Assembly (NCBI GenBank): GCA_002841155.1
Contig: PHEH01000005.1
Span: forward strand, 62,001-126,000
Source: Alphaproteobacteria bacterium HGW-Alphaproteobacteria-18
GTDB taxonomy: Bacteria; Pseudomonadota; Alphaproteobacteria; Caulobacterales; Hyphomonadaceae
DNA: 64,000 nucleotides
Reading direction: 5' to 3'
In this document: positions 34,540 through 43,429 of the stretch, piece by piece
Position numbering within the stretch: position 1 is the stretch's first letter
Layout of the letters: each line of letters begins with the position of its first letter
Notes under the pieces: model-generated
What the model was told of the DNA's origin: nothing
Seen by the model: the letters and a program-made list of their open reading frames with translations, nothing else
The model's database searches: none
Position numbers and translations under genes: made by a program

Positions 34540-34584
34540 CTACGAATCTGGGGGTCAGGAGTTCGAATCTCTTCGGGTGCACCA
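34540..34584 (+). repeat. tRNA-Arg(ACG) 3' fragment, attachment site (att) of the island
   Basis: From the anticodon loop to CCA: loop CTACGAA with anticodon ACG (34,540-34,546), 3' anticodon stem TCTGG, variable GGGTC, T arm AGGAG-TTCGAAT-CTCTT (34,557-34,573), acceptor strand CGGGTGC, discriminator A and encoded CCA (34,582-34,584). The bases before it do not pair with TCTGG and no D arm or 5' acceptor strand is present, so it is not a complete tRNA gene. This is the scar left when an element integrates into the 3' part of a tRNA gene; the intact gene should lie at the other end, left of the window. Confidence 0.85.
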
Positions 34585-34970
34585 TTTCCTTTTCAGTCCT
34601 GAGACTTTCATGCTCGCGCCTTGAGGGGCCTTGCGTTTGTCCTCACTGAAAGGCTGCATTTCAGTATGAAGACGCGACCCGCTCGGCAATGTGCAGCCTA
34701 TCCAATCAAGTTCATTCGCGTCGCCCTGATGGCAGAAGGTCATCTATGGTGCGGGGATGCAGATGCTGGAATGCAGAAAATGTCCCCTAGGGACATATTC
34801 AGGCGGCTTCCAGATGTGCAACCGGCTCTTCTCCTGGACCTGCTGCATTTGCAACAGGTTGCGAGAAAATCTCGAAAATCCTGCGAAGGTTTCCAAAATG
34901 CCGGTGTCAGTTTAACCTTTTAGACCATTCGGCAATACGACTGTAGCACTTAGTGTGTTTTGGTGGCGTC
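34585..34970. other. Intergenic region right of the attachment site
   Basis: About 385 bp between the tRNA fragment and the sigma-like gene. Open frames on both strands show no known domain or good start site; the minus-strand one runs antisense into the tRNA fragment. No structure could be supported. Confidence 0.4.
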
Positions 34971-35495
34971 ATGGAGAAGCGCGCCAGATTTCAGAGACCA
35001 GAGATGCCAGACGAGTTTGTCGACCTCGAATACGATTTGCGTCGTGTAGAGGCGAGCCGGTTGAGGGCCTTCGCAAAATGTGTGACGGCCAACCGGATCG
35101 AAGCCGATGAACTGGTGGAAGACGCCTTGATGCTCTTCCTGGCCGAGGACCGCATCCTCAGGGAGTGCGACGCTTGTTTTGCCGAGCTGGTGGAGGTCTT
35201 CAGAAGGGTGCATGCCCGTGTCGCGCTGATCCAGGTGTCCCGGACGTCTCCGGACAAAGAATATGCAGCGCTTATCCATCTTTCCCTGCCTGAGCGCGAA
35301 GTCGCCGCGCTCGTCATGGGCGCTGGCATGAGTTTGCCTCAGGCGGCCGGGCTTCTTGGGCTCCCCCTGATAGATATTGAAGTTCTGCTGCAATGTGCGC
35401 GCTCCAAGCTGGGAACCGCAAGTTTGCCGGAATGGCCCCTCATGCAAGGCGCGATGGGCGGGTATCAATCGTTTGAGGATGACGGTATCGAGTGA
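34971..35495 (+). CDS. Sigma-factor-like protein (degenerate ECF/PhyR-type sigma domain)
   Basis: 174 residues from ATG 34971. A first part, SRLRAFAKCVTANRIEADELVEDALMLFL, resembles sigma region 2, and LPEREVAALVMGAGMSLPQAAGLLGLPLIDIEVLLQCARSKL resembles region 4 with its helix-turn-helix. The link between them is short, and the recognition helix lacks the usual positively charged VKSRLHRAR pattern. It may therefore be a sigma mimic like the N-terminal half of PhyR, or a decayed sigma factor. No receiver domain follows. The hybrid kinase gene starts 32 bases downstream, so they may form an operon. Confidence 0.6.
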   Translation: MEKRARFQRPEMPDEFVDLEYDLRRVEASRLRAFAKCVTANRIEADELVEDALMLFLAEDRILRECDACFAELVEVFRRVHARVALIQVSRTSPDKEYAALIHLSLPEREVAALVMGAGMSLPQAAGLLGLPLIDIEVLLQCARSKLGTASLPEWPLMQGAMGGYQSFEDDGIE

Positions 35496-35527
35496 CATGA
35501 CTTCTCTCGGCGCGAAGGGGGCAAGGG

Positions 35528-38197
35528 GTGTCGAGTTTTGAAGCTATTTTCCAGGTTCATCCTGATCCGATGATGATCGTCGACCCGGAAACGAGACGTT
35601 TCCTGGTCACCAACCGCGCCGCAGAGGCGGTTTACGGATACGATCCGGTGAAATTCTCCCGGCTCCGTCTCAATGATATCGATGACACGCCGTCAGATTA
35701 TCCTCTGAATGGCGATGCCGAGCCCCTTGTACGGACACATCGTTGTTTGACGGGTGATCTCGTCATGGTGCGAATTCGCCAACACAGGCTTGAGCATGAG
35801 GGACGCGAAGCCATACTCCTGATAGTTCAGGATGTGCGCCAACTTGCAGAGTCTTTGGGCGCGCTGGGGCCGGCGCAGGAACCGGGATTGGTTCGCCTCC
35901 AGGAACAAGAAGCCAATCTCAGGATTGCCCAACGACTTCTGAAAATTGGCTTCTGGAAATATGAGATCGGGAGCCGAAGGCTCGTCTGGTCCTCAAGTCT
36001 TTATGAAATGGCGGGCATTGAGCCTCACGAGTTTGATGGCTCTGTTGAGAGCTATGTAAATATTCTCTATACTGATGATAGAGATCAGGCTGCCCTGGCA
36101 GTCAAAGCGCTCAACAATCCAGACATTGAACTCTTTGAATTCGAGCGCCGCCTCAACAGAAAGGACGGAAGCCTCGTCCATATCAAAGGTGTCGGTGAGC
36201 GCACCCGGACCTATTCTGGCGATGTTATCACCGGCGTTGTGCAGGATGTCTCGGCCGAAAGACAGCGGGAAAGCAGGCTTCGTCTTCTCGGGGCATCGGT
36301 GGAACGTCTCAACGACATTGTCGTTATCCTCCGTGTAGATACATATCTTCCAGGGACGGATTCGCCGATTGTCTATATCAACTCAGCCTTTGAGCGGATT
36401 ACAGGGTATGCCCAGAAAGATGTGCTTGGCCGGCCTTTGTCATTTATCCTGGCGCTTGCGGAGCCCAAGATTGATCCACGGGAAATGGAAGCTACCCTCA
36501 GCGCCGGTCAGTCCCTTCGCGTGGAATTGTCTGGCCCTGCAAGGCCAGACAGATGGGTGACATGGGATGTCGAATTCCTTCCGGTGGCGGATGCGCATGG
36601 CAAGTATTCCCATTGGGTTGCTGTTGCCAGGGACATTACGGATAAACGTGCCGCAGAGCAGCGCGCAGCTATAAACGAAGACCGCTTTCAACTCGTCAGC
36701 CGCTCGACAGAGGATGTGGTCTGGGAATGGGATGTCATTGCCGACAGTTTGGTATGGAGCGCAGCTTTCGACAAGCTGACGGGTATGCCAGGTGCTCATC
36801 TCGAGGCGGGTTTCGATTCATGGACCCGGCGTGTTCATCCAGAGGATCGAGACCGGGTTGTTACATCCCTGCGGGGAGTTGTTGCCTCGCCCTTCTCGCA
36901 AAGCTGGTCTGAAGAATACAGGTTCATCCGCGATGATGGCAATGAGCGTGCGATACTGGATCGCGGTTTCATCGTGCGCGATGAAACAGGACGCGCGGCG
37001 CGAATGGTTGGAACAATGATTGATCTTACCGAGCGCCTGGCAAGTGAGCAGAGATCGCGCGACTCTGAGCGGCTGGAGGCAATCGGGCAGCTTACGGGCG
37101 GTGTGGCGCATGATTTCAATAATCTGCTCACGGTCATTTTAGGGAACAGCGATATTCTTCGGGACAAGCTAGATGATCCTGTCCAGCGCAGGATGGCGGA
37201 GTTGATCCTTCTGGCGGCCAGCCGCGGTTCGGATCTGACCCGGCGTCTGCTGGCGTTTGCCCGCCGCCAGCCTCTCAAACCACAACGTATCTGTCTCAAT
37301 GAAAGAACCGGGTCCGTGTATGCGCTGCTGCGCGGCGCTCTGGACGCGCGTATCCGCGTCCGGCACGCACCGGCTCCGGATTTGTGGAAAGCTCATGTTG
37401 ATCCGGGCCAGTTTGATGTCGCTATCCTCAATCTTGCGTTCAACGGACGCGACGCGATGCCGGAGGGAGGAACCCTCACAATCGCGACCGAGAACCTCCG
37501 TGTACGCGGCCGTTCGGGGATGGAATGGGAAGGGGTTCCTTCAGGTGATTATGTCTGCGTCACGGTGAAGGACTCTGGCACAGGTATGGAAGAGGAAGCA
37601 TTGCGGCGTGCTTTCGAGCCATTTTTTACAACGAAGCCTGCGGGCAAGGGAAGTGGGCTTGGACTCAGTATGGTCTACGGTTTCGCCCGGCAATCTGAGG
37701 GGCATGTGCTTATCCGGTCTCTGCCAGGAAAGGGCACCTCAGTTCGCCTGTTTTTCCCCAGATGTTCCAAAGGGCCGTCTGATGCCGTTGTTGCGGCTTT
37801 GCCCGCAGCCGAAGTTGCTGTCGCCGAGACGGGTAGAGTCCTCATCGTGGAGGACGATCCACTCGTACGCGAACACGCGTCTCATAATTTCGAGGCGCTT
37901 GGCTATTTTGTGAAGCTGGCGTCATCAGCAGATGAAGCATTGAGCGTGCTGGACGCAGATCCAGAGATATTTCTGTTGTTCACGGATGTTATTCTTGGGG
38001 CCGGGATGAATGGTATGGAGCTTGCTGCGGAAGCCAGGAAACGTAAGCCGGGGCTGAATGTTCTTTACACGTCCGGATATGTTCCGGGCGATCACGGTTT
38101 CACGAGTCCGATGGATGAAGACGCAGAGTTGCTTCGCAAGCCCTATGAGCGTGAGGAACTGGTCAGAAAGCTTGGGCGCATTCTAAAAAACCGCTGA
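35528..38197 (+). CDS. Hybrid sensor histidine kinase with four PAS domains and C-terminal receiver
   Basis: 889 residues from GTG 35528. No membrane spans, so it is cytoplasmic. PAS-like domains lie at roughly 1-110, 130-245, 255-385 and 395-510, several ending in the PAC-type RDIT/IDLTER motif. The H-box GGVAHDFNN has His528, followed by an ATPase domain with DSGTGM and FFTTKPAGKGSGLGLSMVYG. A receiver domain covers the last 125 residues with Asp820 in LLFTDVIL. This resembles LOV/PAS-HisKA hybrid kinases of alphaproteobacteria. Signal unknown. It is convergent with an OmpR-type regulator gene (8 bases apart), a likely but unproven partner. Confidence 0.93.
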   Translation: MSSFEAIFQVHPDPMMIVDPETRRFLVTNRAAEAVYGYDPVKFSRLRLNDIDDTPSDYPLNGDAEPLVRTHRCLTGDLVMVRIRQHRLEHEGREAILLIVQDVRQLAESLGALGPAQEPGLVRLQEQEANLRIAQRLLKIGFWKYEIGSRRLVWSSSLYEMAGIEPHEFDGSVESYVNILYTDDRDQAALAVKALNNPDIELFEFERRLNRKDGSLVHIKGVGERTRTYSGDVITGVVQDVSAERQRESRLRLLGASVERLNDIVVILRVDTYLPGTDSPIVYINSAFERITGYAQKDVLGRPLSFILALAEPKIDPREMEATLSAGQSLRVELSGPARPDRWVTWDVEFLPVADAHGKYSHWVAVARDITDKRAAEQRAAINEDRFQLVSRSTEDVVWEWDVIADSLVWSAAFDKLTGMPGAHLEAGFDSWTRRVHPEDRDRVVTSLRGVVASPFSQSWSEEYRFIRDDGNERAILDRGFIVRDETGRAARMVGTMIDLTERLASEQRSRDSERLEAIGQLTGGVAHDFNNLLTVILGNSDILRDKLDDPVQRRMAELILLAASRGSDLTRRLLAFARRQPLKPQRICLNERTGSVYALLRGALDARIRVRHAPAPDLWKAHVDPGQFDVAILNLAFNGRDAMPEGGTLTIATENLRVRGRSGMEWEGVPSGDYVCVTVKDSGTGMEEEALRRAFEPFFTTKPAGKGSGLGLSMVYGFARQSEGHVLIRSLPGKGTSVRLFFPRCSKGPSDAVVAALPAAEVAVAETGRVLIVEDDPLVREHASHNFEALGYFVKLASSADEALSVLDADPEIFLLFTDVILGAGMNGMELAAEARKRKPGLNVLYTSGYVPGDHGFTSPMDEDAELLRKPYEREELVRKLGRILKNR

Positions 38198-38205
38198 TCG
38201 GGTAT

Positions 38206-38907
38206 CTAAGTGGGCTTGGTGACAAGCCGATAGCCGATGCCTCGTGCTGTCTGGAGGGCTTGGGCTGAGCCTTTGTCCAGCTCTTCAATCTTATACCGCA
38301 GGCGGCTGATATAGGTTTCCAGGACTTTCTCTCCGTCCCTGTAGGGGCGGCTGAAGGCCTGGTAGTAGAGATCATTGCGGCTGACCGGTTTGCCGTTGGC
38401 TGAGGCAAGCGCGTCCAGCAGGCGCGCTTCAGCATGCGTCAGTTCGATCTTTTCGTCCGCATGCCGTAGAACCTGCTCCTGGGAGCGGTATTCAACGCCT
38501 CCGATCATGACGGTGTGAGACGCTTCCGCCGCAGGGTGGGGGGCTGCCCGGCGCGCAAGCCGACTCGCTCTGGCGTGCAGTTCCTTTGCACTGACAGGCT
38601 TGAGGACATAGTCATCAATGCCGCGATTTATGAGATCGGCGCGAAAGTTTGTGTCCCCCCAGCCTGAAAGCATGATGATTGGAACATCGCTGATCTTGCG
38701 GATTTCAGCCAGAATCTGCGATCCTGAAATGTCAGGCAATTGCAGATCCAGGATGACGCAATCTGTGGCGTGGAAATCCGGTGAAAAAAGAAAGGGTTTC
38801 AGGGCTTCGAATGAGTCAAAGGCATCGAACTGGTCTGCAGGTTCCGGCCAGCCGAGCGTAATGGTTTCCAGAACCATCCTGTCATCATCGATTAGCACAA
38901 TCCGCAT
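38206..38907 (-). CDS. OmpR/PhoB-family response regulator
   Basis: 233 residues from ATG 38907. The receiver domain has the acidic pocket IDDDR, phospho-acceptor Asp54 in VILDLQLP, the Ser in IIMLSGWG and the Lys in YVLKPVSAKE. A winged-helix DNA-binding domain follows (ELTHAEARLLDALASANGKPVSRNDLYYQAF...ETYISRLRYKIEE...IQTARGIGYRLV type). It faces the hybrid kinase gene tail to tail. Target genes are unknown. Confidence 0.93.
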   Translation of the reverse strand: MRIVLIDDDRMVLETITLGWPEPADQFDAFDSFEALKPFLFSPDFHATDCVILDLQLPDISGSQILAEIRKISDVPIIMLSGWGDTNFRADLINRGIDDYVLKPVSAKELHARASRLARRAAPHPAAEASHTVMIGGVEYRSQEQVLRHADEKIELTHAEARLLDALASANGKPVSRNDLYYQAFSRPYRDGEKVLETYISRLRYKIEELDKGSAQALQTARGIGYRLVTKPT

Positions 38908-39629
38908 TGCCAACTCCGGCTTCGGCAAGTGTAGAACGCGCGCCTACTGCGAGGGGTTCCCAGCCATACCAAGTAATCCATCTTCAGATTTACAGAACAA
39001 TAACTGATTCCGCAGCATTCCGCGAAACTGTACTGAGCAAGGCCGCATCTTGAGGGTGATTTATGTAAGTGACACCCAACATATAGGCCGCCATCAACCC
39101 GTTTCCACCATAAGAAATGCCGCAACGGGTGACCCTGGCGTTTGTACTCTTATCGAGAAAGACGTTCTCACCTTTCAGCGTGAGGTGTTATTATTTCTGA
39201 AGTTCCATGCGCACCCACGTGCTTGGATCATTCTAAGGCTGTCTGCATGGGCGACATGGCTTCGTGCACAGCTGAAGGGTTGTGGCTTTGTAAAAAAATC
39301 GCCCGCATTCGTTTGGGTTTTTTTGTTCCGGAGAATGGAACGGAATCCCCGCTCTTGCGTATCTGACTCATACCGGAAGGACGCGCAGCGATCATTGCCC
39401 CCCTCCCCAATCGCAACAGCGCAGTCTTTCCGGTTCCCTTGCCTCGCTTCAGGATCCCATCCCGTTTGAAGCGTAGGCATGATCCGGCTGTCCCGGCTAA
39501 AGACGTGCCGGATCTCTGTCTGATGCAGAAGCGCAGACATAGTTAGCGGAATCAGACGTATGCTGTCACCGCTGAGTTCCGGGCCAAACCAGAATGGCGC
39601 AGGCCCGGAGCTTTCGGAGCACAAGAAGG
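38908..39629. other. 720 bp region without a supported gene
   Basis: Overlapping open frames on both strands (about 140-150 codons) show no recognised domain, uneven composition and no good ribosome-binding site. The region separates the response regulator's promoter from the 3' end of the ECF sigma gene. A short RNA or decayed gene cannot be ruled out. Confidence 0.35.
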
Positions 39630-40199
39630 TCAGGCCGCATTGTCAGTGCGCGATGAAGACGCCTCGATACTGTCCTCCGTCGAGCCAGATGATGTCATCA
39701 GACCAACCAGGGCTTCTCGTGCCCGGCTGACCCGGCTTTTGACGGTGCCTTCACTACAGCCCAGAATCTGGCCGGCCTCTTCATAACTGAAACCAGCTGC
39801 CAGCACGGTGACCAAGGCTTCCCGCTGCTTTTCTGGCAGGTGTTGCAGCGCCTCTTGCATCACAAGAAAGTCACTGCTCCATTCCTGATTGCCGGGAGTT
39901 GTAAGTGTTTTCTCTGCATCAGAGGCGTCCAATGGCGTTAGTCGCCAGGCCCGGCGCCAGTGCTGTGCATAAGCGTTCCGTACGATCCGGAAGATCCAGG
40001 GCTTCATGGGGGCTCCCGAAATGAAACGGTCGCGCGCAGCCCAAGCGTTCAGGCATGCATCCTGAACGATATCATCGGCGAGATCATTATTTCGGCAGAG
40101 GCTGCGGGCAAAAGCACGCATATGCGGAACCAGCGCTTCAAGCTGTTCTATGAACCTTGCACCGTCTCCAGTGCTGTCGTTCTGCTCGGTCATGCGCAT
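39630..40199 (-). CDS. ECF sigma factor, EcfG-like
   Basis: 189 residues. Region 2 reads LVPHMRAFARSLCRNNDLADDIVQDACLNAWAARDRF with FRIVRNAYAQHWRRAWR, and region 4 reads LPEKQREALVTVLAAGFSYEEAGQILGCSEGTVKSRVSRAREAL. These are close to the alphaproteobacterial EcfG group that runs the general stress response. No nepR-type anti-sigma gene is adjacent and the sigma-like protein at 34,971 is 4 kb away. The C-terminal tail is Ser/Thr-rich. Start ATG 40199 or 40193; neither has a strong ribosome-binding site. Confidence 0.9.
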   Translation of the reverse strand: MRMTEQNDSTGDGARFIEQLEALVPHMRAFARSLCRNNDLADDIVQDACLNAWAARDRFISGAPMKPWIFRIVRNAYAQHWRRAWRLTPLDASDAEKTLTTPGNQEWSSDFLVMQEALQHLPEKQREALVTVLAAGFSYEEAGQILGCSEGTVKSRVSRAREALVGLMTSSGSTEDSIEASSSRTDNAA

Positions 40200-40500
40200 A
40201 ACAATACTTCATTGCGATCTGGGTTGCTCGCATTCGGGTCTTGTTCCGCCGTCGGATCAAAGGGCTGATCCGCTCTGTGTGCCCTAGGGGCACGATGCGG
40301 ATCAACGTCAGCCGCGGAAGGCAAAGCGAGCAACCATTTTTGGTTGTCCTGCGGAAGCCATCTTGCCCTAAAGTGGGCGAGTATTTTTTGATGCTGCTCT
40401 GTGCAACTATTGTGAGTATCTGCCCCAATAGTAAACGACTTGTTAAGTCATGCTGAGCGGCCTAGCCGCTTTCCAGCCACAGGATTGGATGTTGCATCTG
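40200..40500. other. Region between the ECF sigma gene and the efp terminator
   Basis: About 300 bp. It must hold the sigma gene promoter. No gene or specific promoter could be supported. Confidence 0.35.
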
Positions 40501-40538
40501 GCCCAAAAAAAGGCCGGCGCGGGGGCGACCGCACCGGC
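40501..40538 (-). terminator. Intrinsic terminator downstream of efp
   Basis: On the minus strand arms GCCGGTGCGG and CCGCGCCGGC (40,529-40,538 and 40,513-40,522, one wobble) enclose a 6-base loop and are followed by CTTTTTTTGG. Confidence 0.75.
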
Positions 40539-40632
40539 TCAGGGTACAAGATAGATGGCATAGCAACAGTTGCTACATTGAAAATTACGCGCGATCTGGA
40601 ATCCGGTTCCAGATTTTTTCATTGCTTATTGT

Positions 40633-41205
40633 TTAGTCTTTGGCGCGTTCCAGATAGGTGCCGTCTTCTGTGTTGATGATCACGCGTGTGCCTACGCCGA
40701 CATGTGCTGGCACCATGATGCGGACGCCGTTTTCCAGGATTGCCGGTTTGTAGGAGCCAGAGGCTGTCTGACCTTTGACGACAGGTTCGGTTTCGACGAT
40801 TTCTGCCGTGAACCGCTGGGGCAGGGTGATCGAAACAGCCTCGCCGTTGAACATCTGCAAGCTGACGGGCATGTTCTCCTGAAGGTAGGGCGCGCCGTCG
40901 CCAACCATGGCGCCAGATACGGTGACCTGTTCGAAGTTGGCTGAATTCATGAAGACGAAATTGTCGCCTTCCGGGTAGAGATAGGTGTGCTCGACTTCCT
41001 CAACAAAGGCCTTCTCAAGCTTCTCTGAGGTCTTGAAGGTATTGGTGACCTTTATCCCGTCGGAGATGCGCCGCATCTCGATGGTTGTCGTGGGCGTCCC
41101 TTTACCAGGACGAAAGGATTCCGCCTTGAGGACGACATAGAGTTGACCATCGGTGTGTTCGATGATGTTGCCTCTGCGGATATCCGCTGCGATTTCAACG
41201 GCCAT
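40633..41205 (-). CDS. efp: Translation elongation factor P
   Basis: 190 residues from ATG 41205 with AGGA upstream; the frame is open a little further but [17 protein letters not shown] is the family start. Three beta-barrel domains. The loop RPGKGTP carries Lys35, the residue that receives beta-lysine. EF-P binds between the P and E sites and relieves stalling at proline runs. The gene is divergent from epmA and epmB, the enzymes that modify this Lys, so the full modification system is in one place. No epmC-type hydroxylase was recognised. Confidence 0.96.
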   Translation of the reverse strand: MAVEIAADIRRGNIIEHTDGQLYVVLKAESFRPGKGTPTTTIEMRRISDGIKVTNTFKTSEKLEKAFVEEVEHTYLYPEGDNFVFMNSANFEQVTVSGAMVGDGAPYLQENMPVSLQMFNGEAVSITLPQRFTAEIVETEPVVKGQTASGSYKPAILENGVRIMVPAHVGVGTRVIINTEDGTYLERAKD

Positions 41206-41339
41206 GACGTGTTCCTGAGTTGCGGGAGCCAAAGGGCCGCTATATACCGCCTCCGCGCCATTTGGCCAGCCGCATGCTGTGGCTTTTCAACCCTCACCCG
41301 GTAGTTTTCTGCTGACAATCAACCCCAGGAACAGGCCTC

Positions 41340-42383
41340 ATGGAAGCATCTGCATGGTGGAGTCCTGAGGTACATGCCCGCCGCCGGCGTCATTTGCTGG
41401 CGCGCGGCCGGGTCAAAACTGCGCTTCGCCGCTGGTTCGAAGCCGAGGCGTTCATCGAGACCGAATGCGGCGCGCTGGTGATTTCGCCCGGCAATGAAGC
41501 GCATTTACACGCCTTTCAGACCCAGTTTGTCGCCGAAAATGGACAAACCAGGACATTTTACCTCCACACCTCGCCAGAATTTGCCATGAAAAAGCTTCTC
41601 GCCGCCGGCGAGCCGCGCATTTTCGATTTCGCCAGGGCCTACCGGAACCGCGAGACTGGTGGGCGGCACGCCCCGGAGTTCACCATGCTGGAATGGTACA
41701 GGGCCGGGGCGGAGATGGCAGACGTGATGAACGACTGCGCCGCCATCGCCCGGATCGCGGCCGAGGCGGCCGGAACGGGGCAACTCTTCTGGAAAGGCCG
41801 GACCTGTGATCCGGGCCTTGAGCCGGAGACGCTCACGCTCGCTGAGGCATTTGACCGTTATGCCGGGATCGATCTGGTGGCCCATCTGGATGATCCCGCC
41901 GCCTTCCGCTCTGCGGCCCTGGCCGCTGGCGTGGGGATATCCGAAGGCGCTAGCTGGACGGATATCTTCTCGGCCATTCTGGTCACGAAAATTGAGCCCC
42001 ATCTGGGGATGGAGCGTCTGACTTTCCTCTCCCGCTATCCGATCAGCGAGGCGGCGCTGTCGCGGCCCGCGCCCGATGATCCGCGTTTTGCCGAGCGGTT
42101 TGAGCTTTATGCCTGCGGCGTCGAACTCGCCAATGGCTACCGTGAGCTGACGGACGCGGCCCTGCTTGAAGCGCGTCAGCGGTTCGAGATGGATATCAAG
42201 GAACAGATTTATGGCGAGCGGTATCCGCTTGACCGTGAGTTCATTGACGCAGTGGCCGCCATGTCCGAAGCGAGCGGCGTAGCCCTTGGCTTTGACCGGC
42301 TGGTGATGCTGGCGAGCGGGGCGGCGTCCATCGCGGATGTCGTCTGGACGCCGCCTGTGATCTCTGAGGAATCAGCGCCATGA
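41340..42383 (+). CDS. epmA: EF-P--(R)-beta-lysine ligase (lysyl-tRNA synthetase paralogue)
   Basis: 347 residues, a class II LysRS catalytic core without the N-terminal anticodon-binding OB fold. Motif 2 is in IFDFARAYRNRETGGRHAPEFTMLEWYRA and motif 3 in SGVALGFDRLVMLASG. It activates (R)-beta-lysine as the adenylate and attaches it to Lys35 of EF-P. Its stop overlaps the epmB start (ATGA), and the efp gene lies divergently 134 bases upstream. Confidence 0.95.
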   Translation: MEASAWWSPEVHARRRRHLLARGRVKTALRRWFEAEAFIETECGALVISPGNEAHLHAFQTQFVAENGQTRTFYLHTSPEFAMKKLLAAGEPRIFDFARAYRNRETGGRHAPEFTMLEWYRAGAEMADVMNDCAAIARIAAEAAGTGQLFWKGRTCDPGLEPETLTLAEAFDRYAGIDLVAHLDDPAAFRSAALAAGVGISEGASWTDIFSAILVTKIEPHLGMERLTFLSRYPISEAALSRPAPDDPRFAERFELYACGVELANGYRELTDAALLEARQRFEMDIKEQIYGERYPLDREFIDAVAAMSEASGVALGFDRLVMLASGAASIADVVWTPPVISEESAP

Positions 42384-43429
42384 AACCGGTGACCTTTCGG
42401 CATGCGGAGGAGTTGCTGGCCGCAGGGGTCATATCGGCCGATCAGCTTGGGCTGATATCCCAGGTGGCTGAGAGCTATGTGATCGCGCTGCCCGAGCGCC
42501 TTGCCGCCCTGATCGACAAAGCCGGCCCTTCCGACCCGATCCGCGCGCAATATGTTCCGTCTGGGGAAGAACTCAACACGCAGCCCGGCGAGGCAGAAGA
42601 CCCCATCGGAGACGAAGCCCACAGCCCCCTGCCGGGAATTGTGCACCGTTACCCTGACCGGGTACTCCTGAAGATCACCTCGACCTGCCCGGTTTATTGC
42701 CGCTTCTGCTTCCGGCGGGAACGGGTTGGCCCCGACAAGGGTAAAGCCCTGAGCAAGGCCGAAGTGGACGCTGCCTGCGCTTACATTGCGGCGCGGCCGG
42801 AAATTTTCGAAGTAATCCTGACGGGCGGCGATCCCATGATCCTTTCCCCCGCCAGGGCAGGCGCGCTGACGCGCCGGCTGGAAGCCATCGGCCATGTGAA
42901 GGTTATCCGTTGGCATAGCCGTGTGCCGGTGGCTGCTCCGGAGCAGATCACGCCGGAATTTGTCGACGCAATCGCCAGCAATACAAAGGCGGTTTTTGTA
43001 GCGGTGCACGCCAATCACGCGCGGGAGTTCACGCCTGAGGCCGTCGCTGCCATTCGGCGCCTGTCACGCGCCGGCATATCCCTCATTTCCCAGTCGGTGC
43101 TGCTGCGCGGCGTGAACGATACGTTCGAAGCTCTGGCCGGCCTGATGCGCGCTTTCCTCAGTGTGGGGATAAAGCCCTACTACCTCCACCAGTTGGACGC
43201 GGCGCCGGGCACCTCGCATTTCCGGGTGCCGGTAGAGGAGGGGCAATCCCTCGTGCGCCGCCTGCGGGACGAGTTGTCCGGGCTGGCCACCCCCCATTAT
43301 GTGGCCGATATTCCAGGCGGTGTCTCAAAAGCCGTCATGAACCTTCCGGATATAGAACGCCGAGACGACATCTTTCTGCTGCGTGGCCGGGACGGGGAGC
43401 TGCACTTGCCACCGGGTCAGCTCGAATAG
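42380..43429 (+). CDS. epmB: L-lysine 2,3-aminomutase acting for EF-P (radical SAM, PLP)
   Basis: 349 residues. The radical-SAM cluster is Cys103, Cys107 and Cys110 (STCPVYCRFCFRRE), and the PLP-binding Lys is expected in VADIPGGVSKAVMN near residue 322. It converts L-alpha-lysine to beta-lysine for EpmA. It is shorter than clostridial lysine 2,3-aminomutase, as usual for EpmB. Its 3' end overlaps the convergent hydroxylase gene by 13 bases. Confidence 0.95.
   Translation: MKPVTFRHAEELLAAGVISADQLGLISQVAESYVIALPERLAALIDKAGPSDPIRAQYVPSGEELNTQPGEAEDPIGDEAHSPLPGIVHRYPDRVLLKITSTCPVYCRFCFRRERVGPDKGKALSKAEVDAACAYIAARPEIFEVILTGGDPMILSPARAGALTRRLEAIGHVKVIRWHSRVPVAAPEQITPEFVDAIASNTKAVFVAVHANHAREFTPEAVAAIRRLSRAGISLISQSVLLRGVNDTFEALAGLMRAFLSVGIKPYYLHQLDAAPGTSHFRVPVEEGQSLVRRLRDELSGLATPHYVADIPGGVSKAVMNLPDIERRDDIFLLRGRDGELHLPPGQLE

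Noticed and set aside
34555-34743. Open frame of 62 codons on the minus strand ending CTRRDSNS
   Set aside because: Its C-terminal end is the antisense of the tRNA T arm and acceptor; such frames are a common artefact next to tRNA genes.
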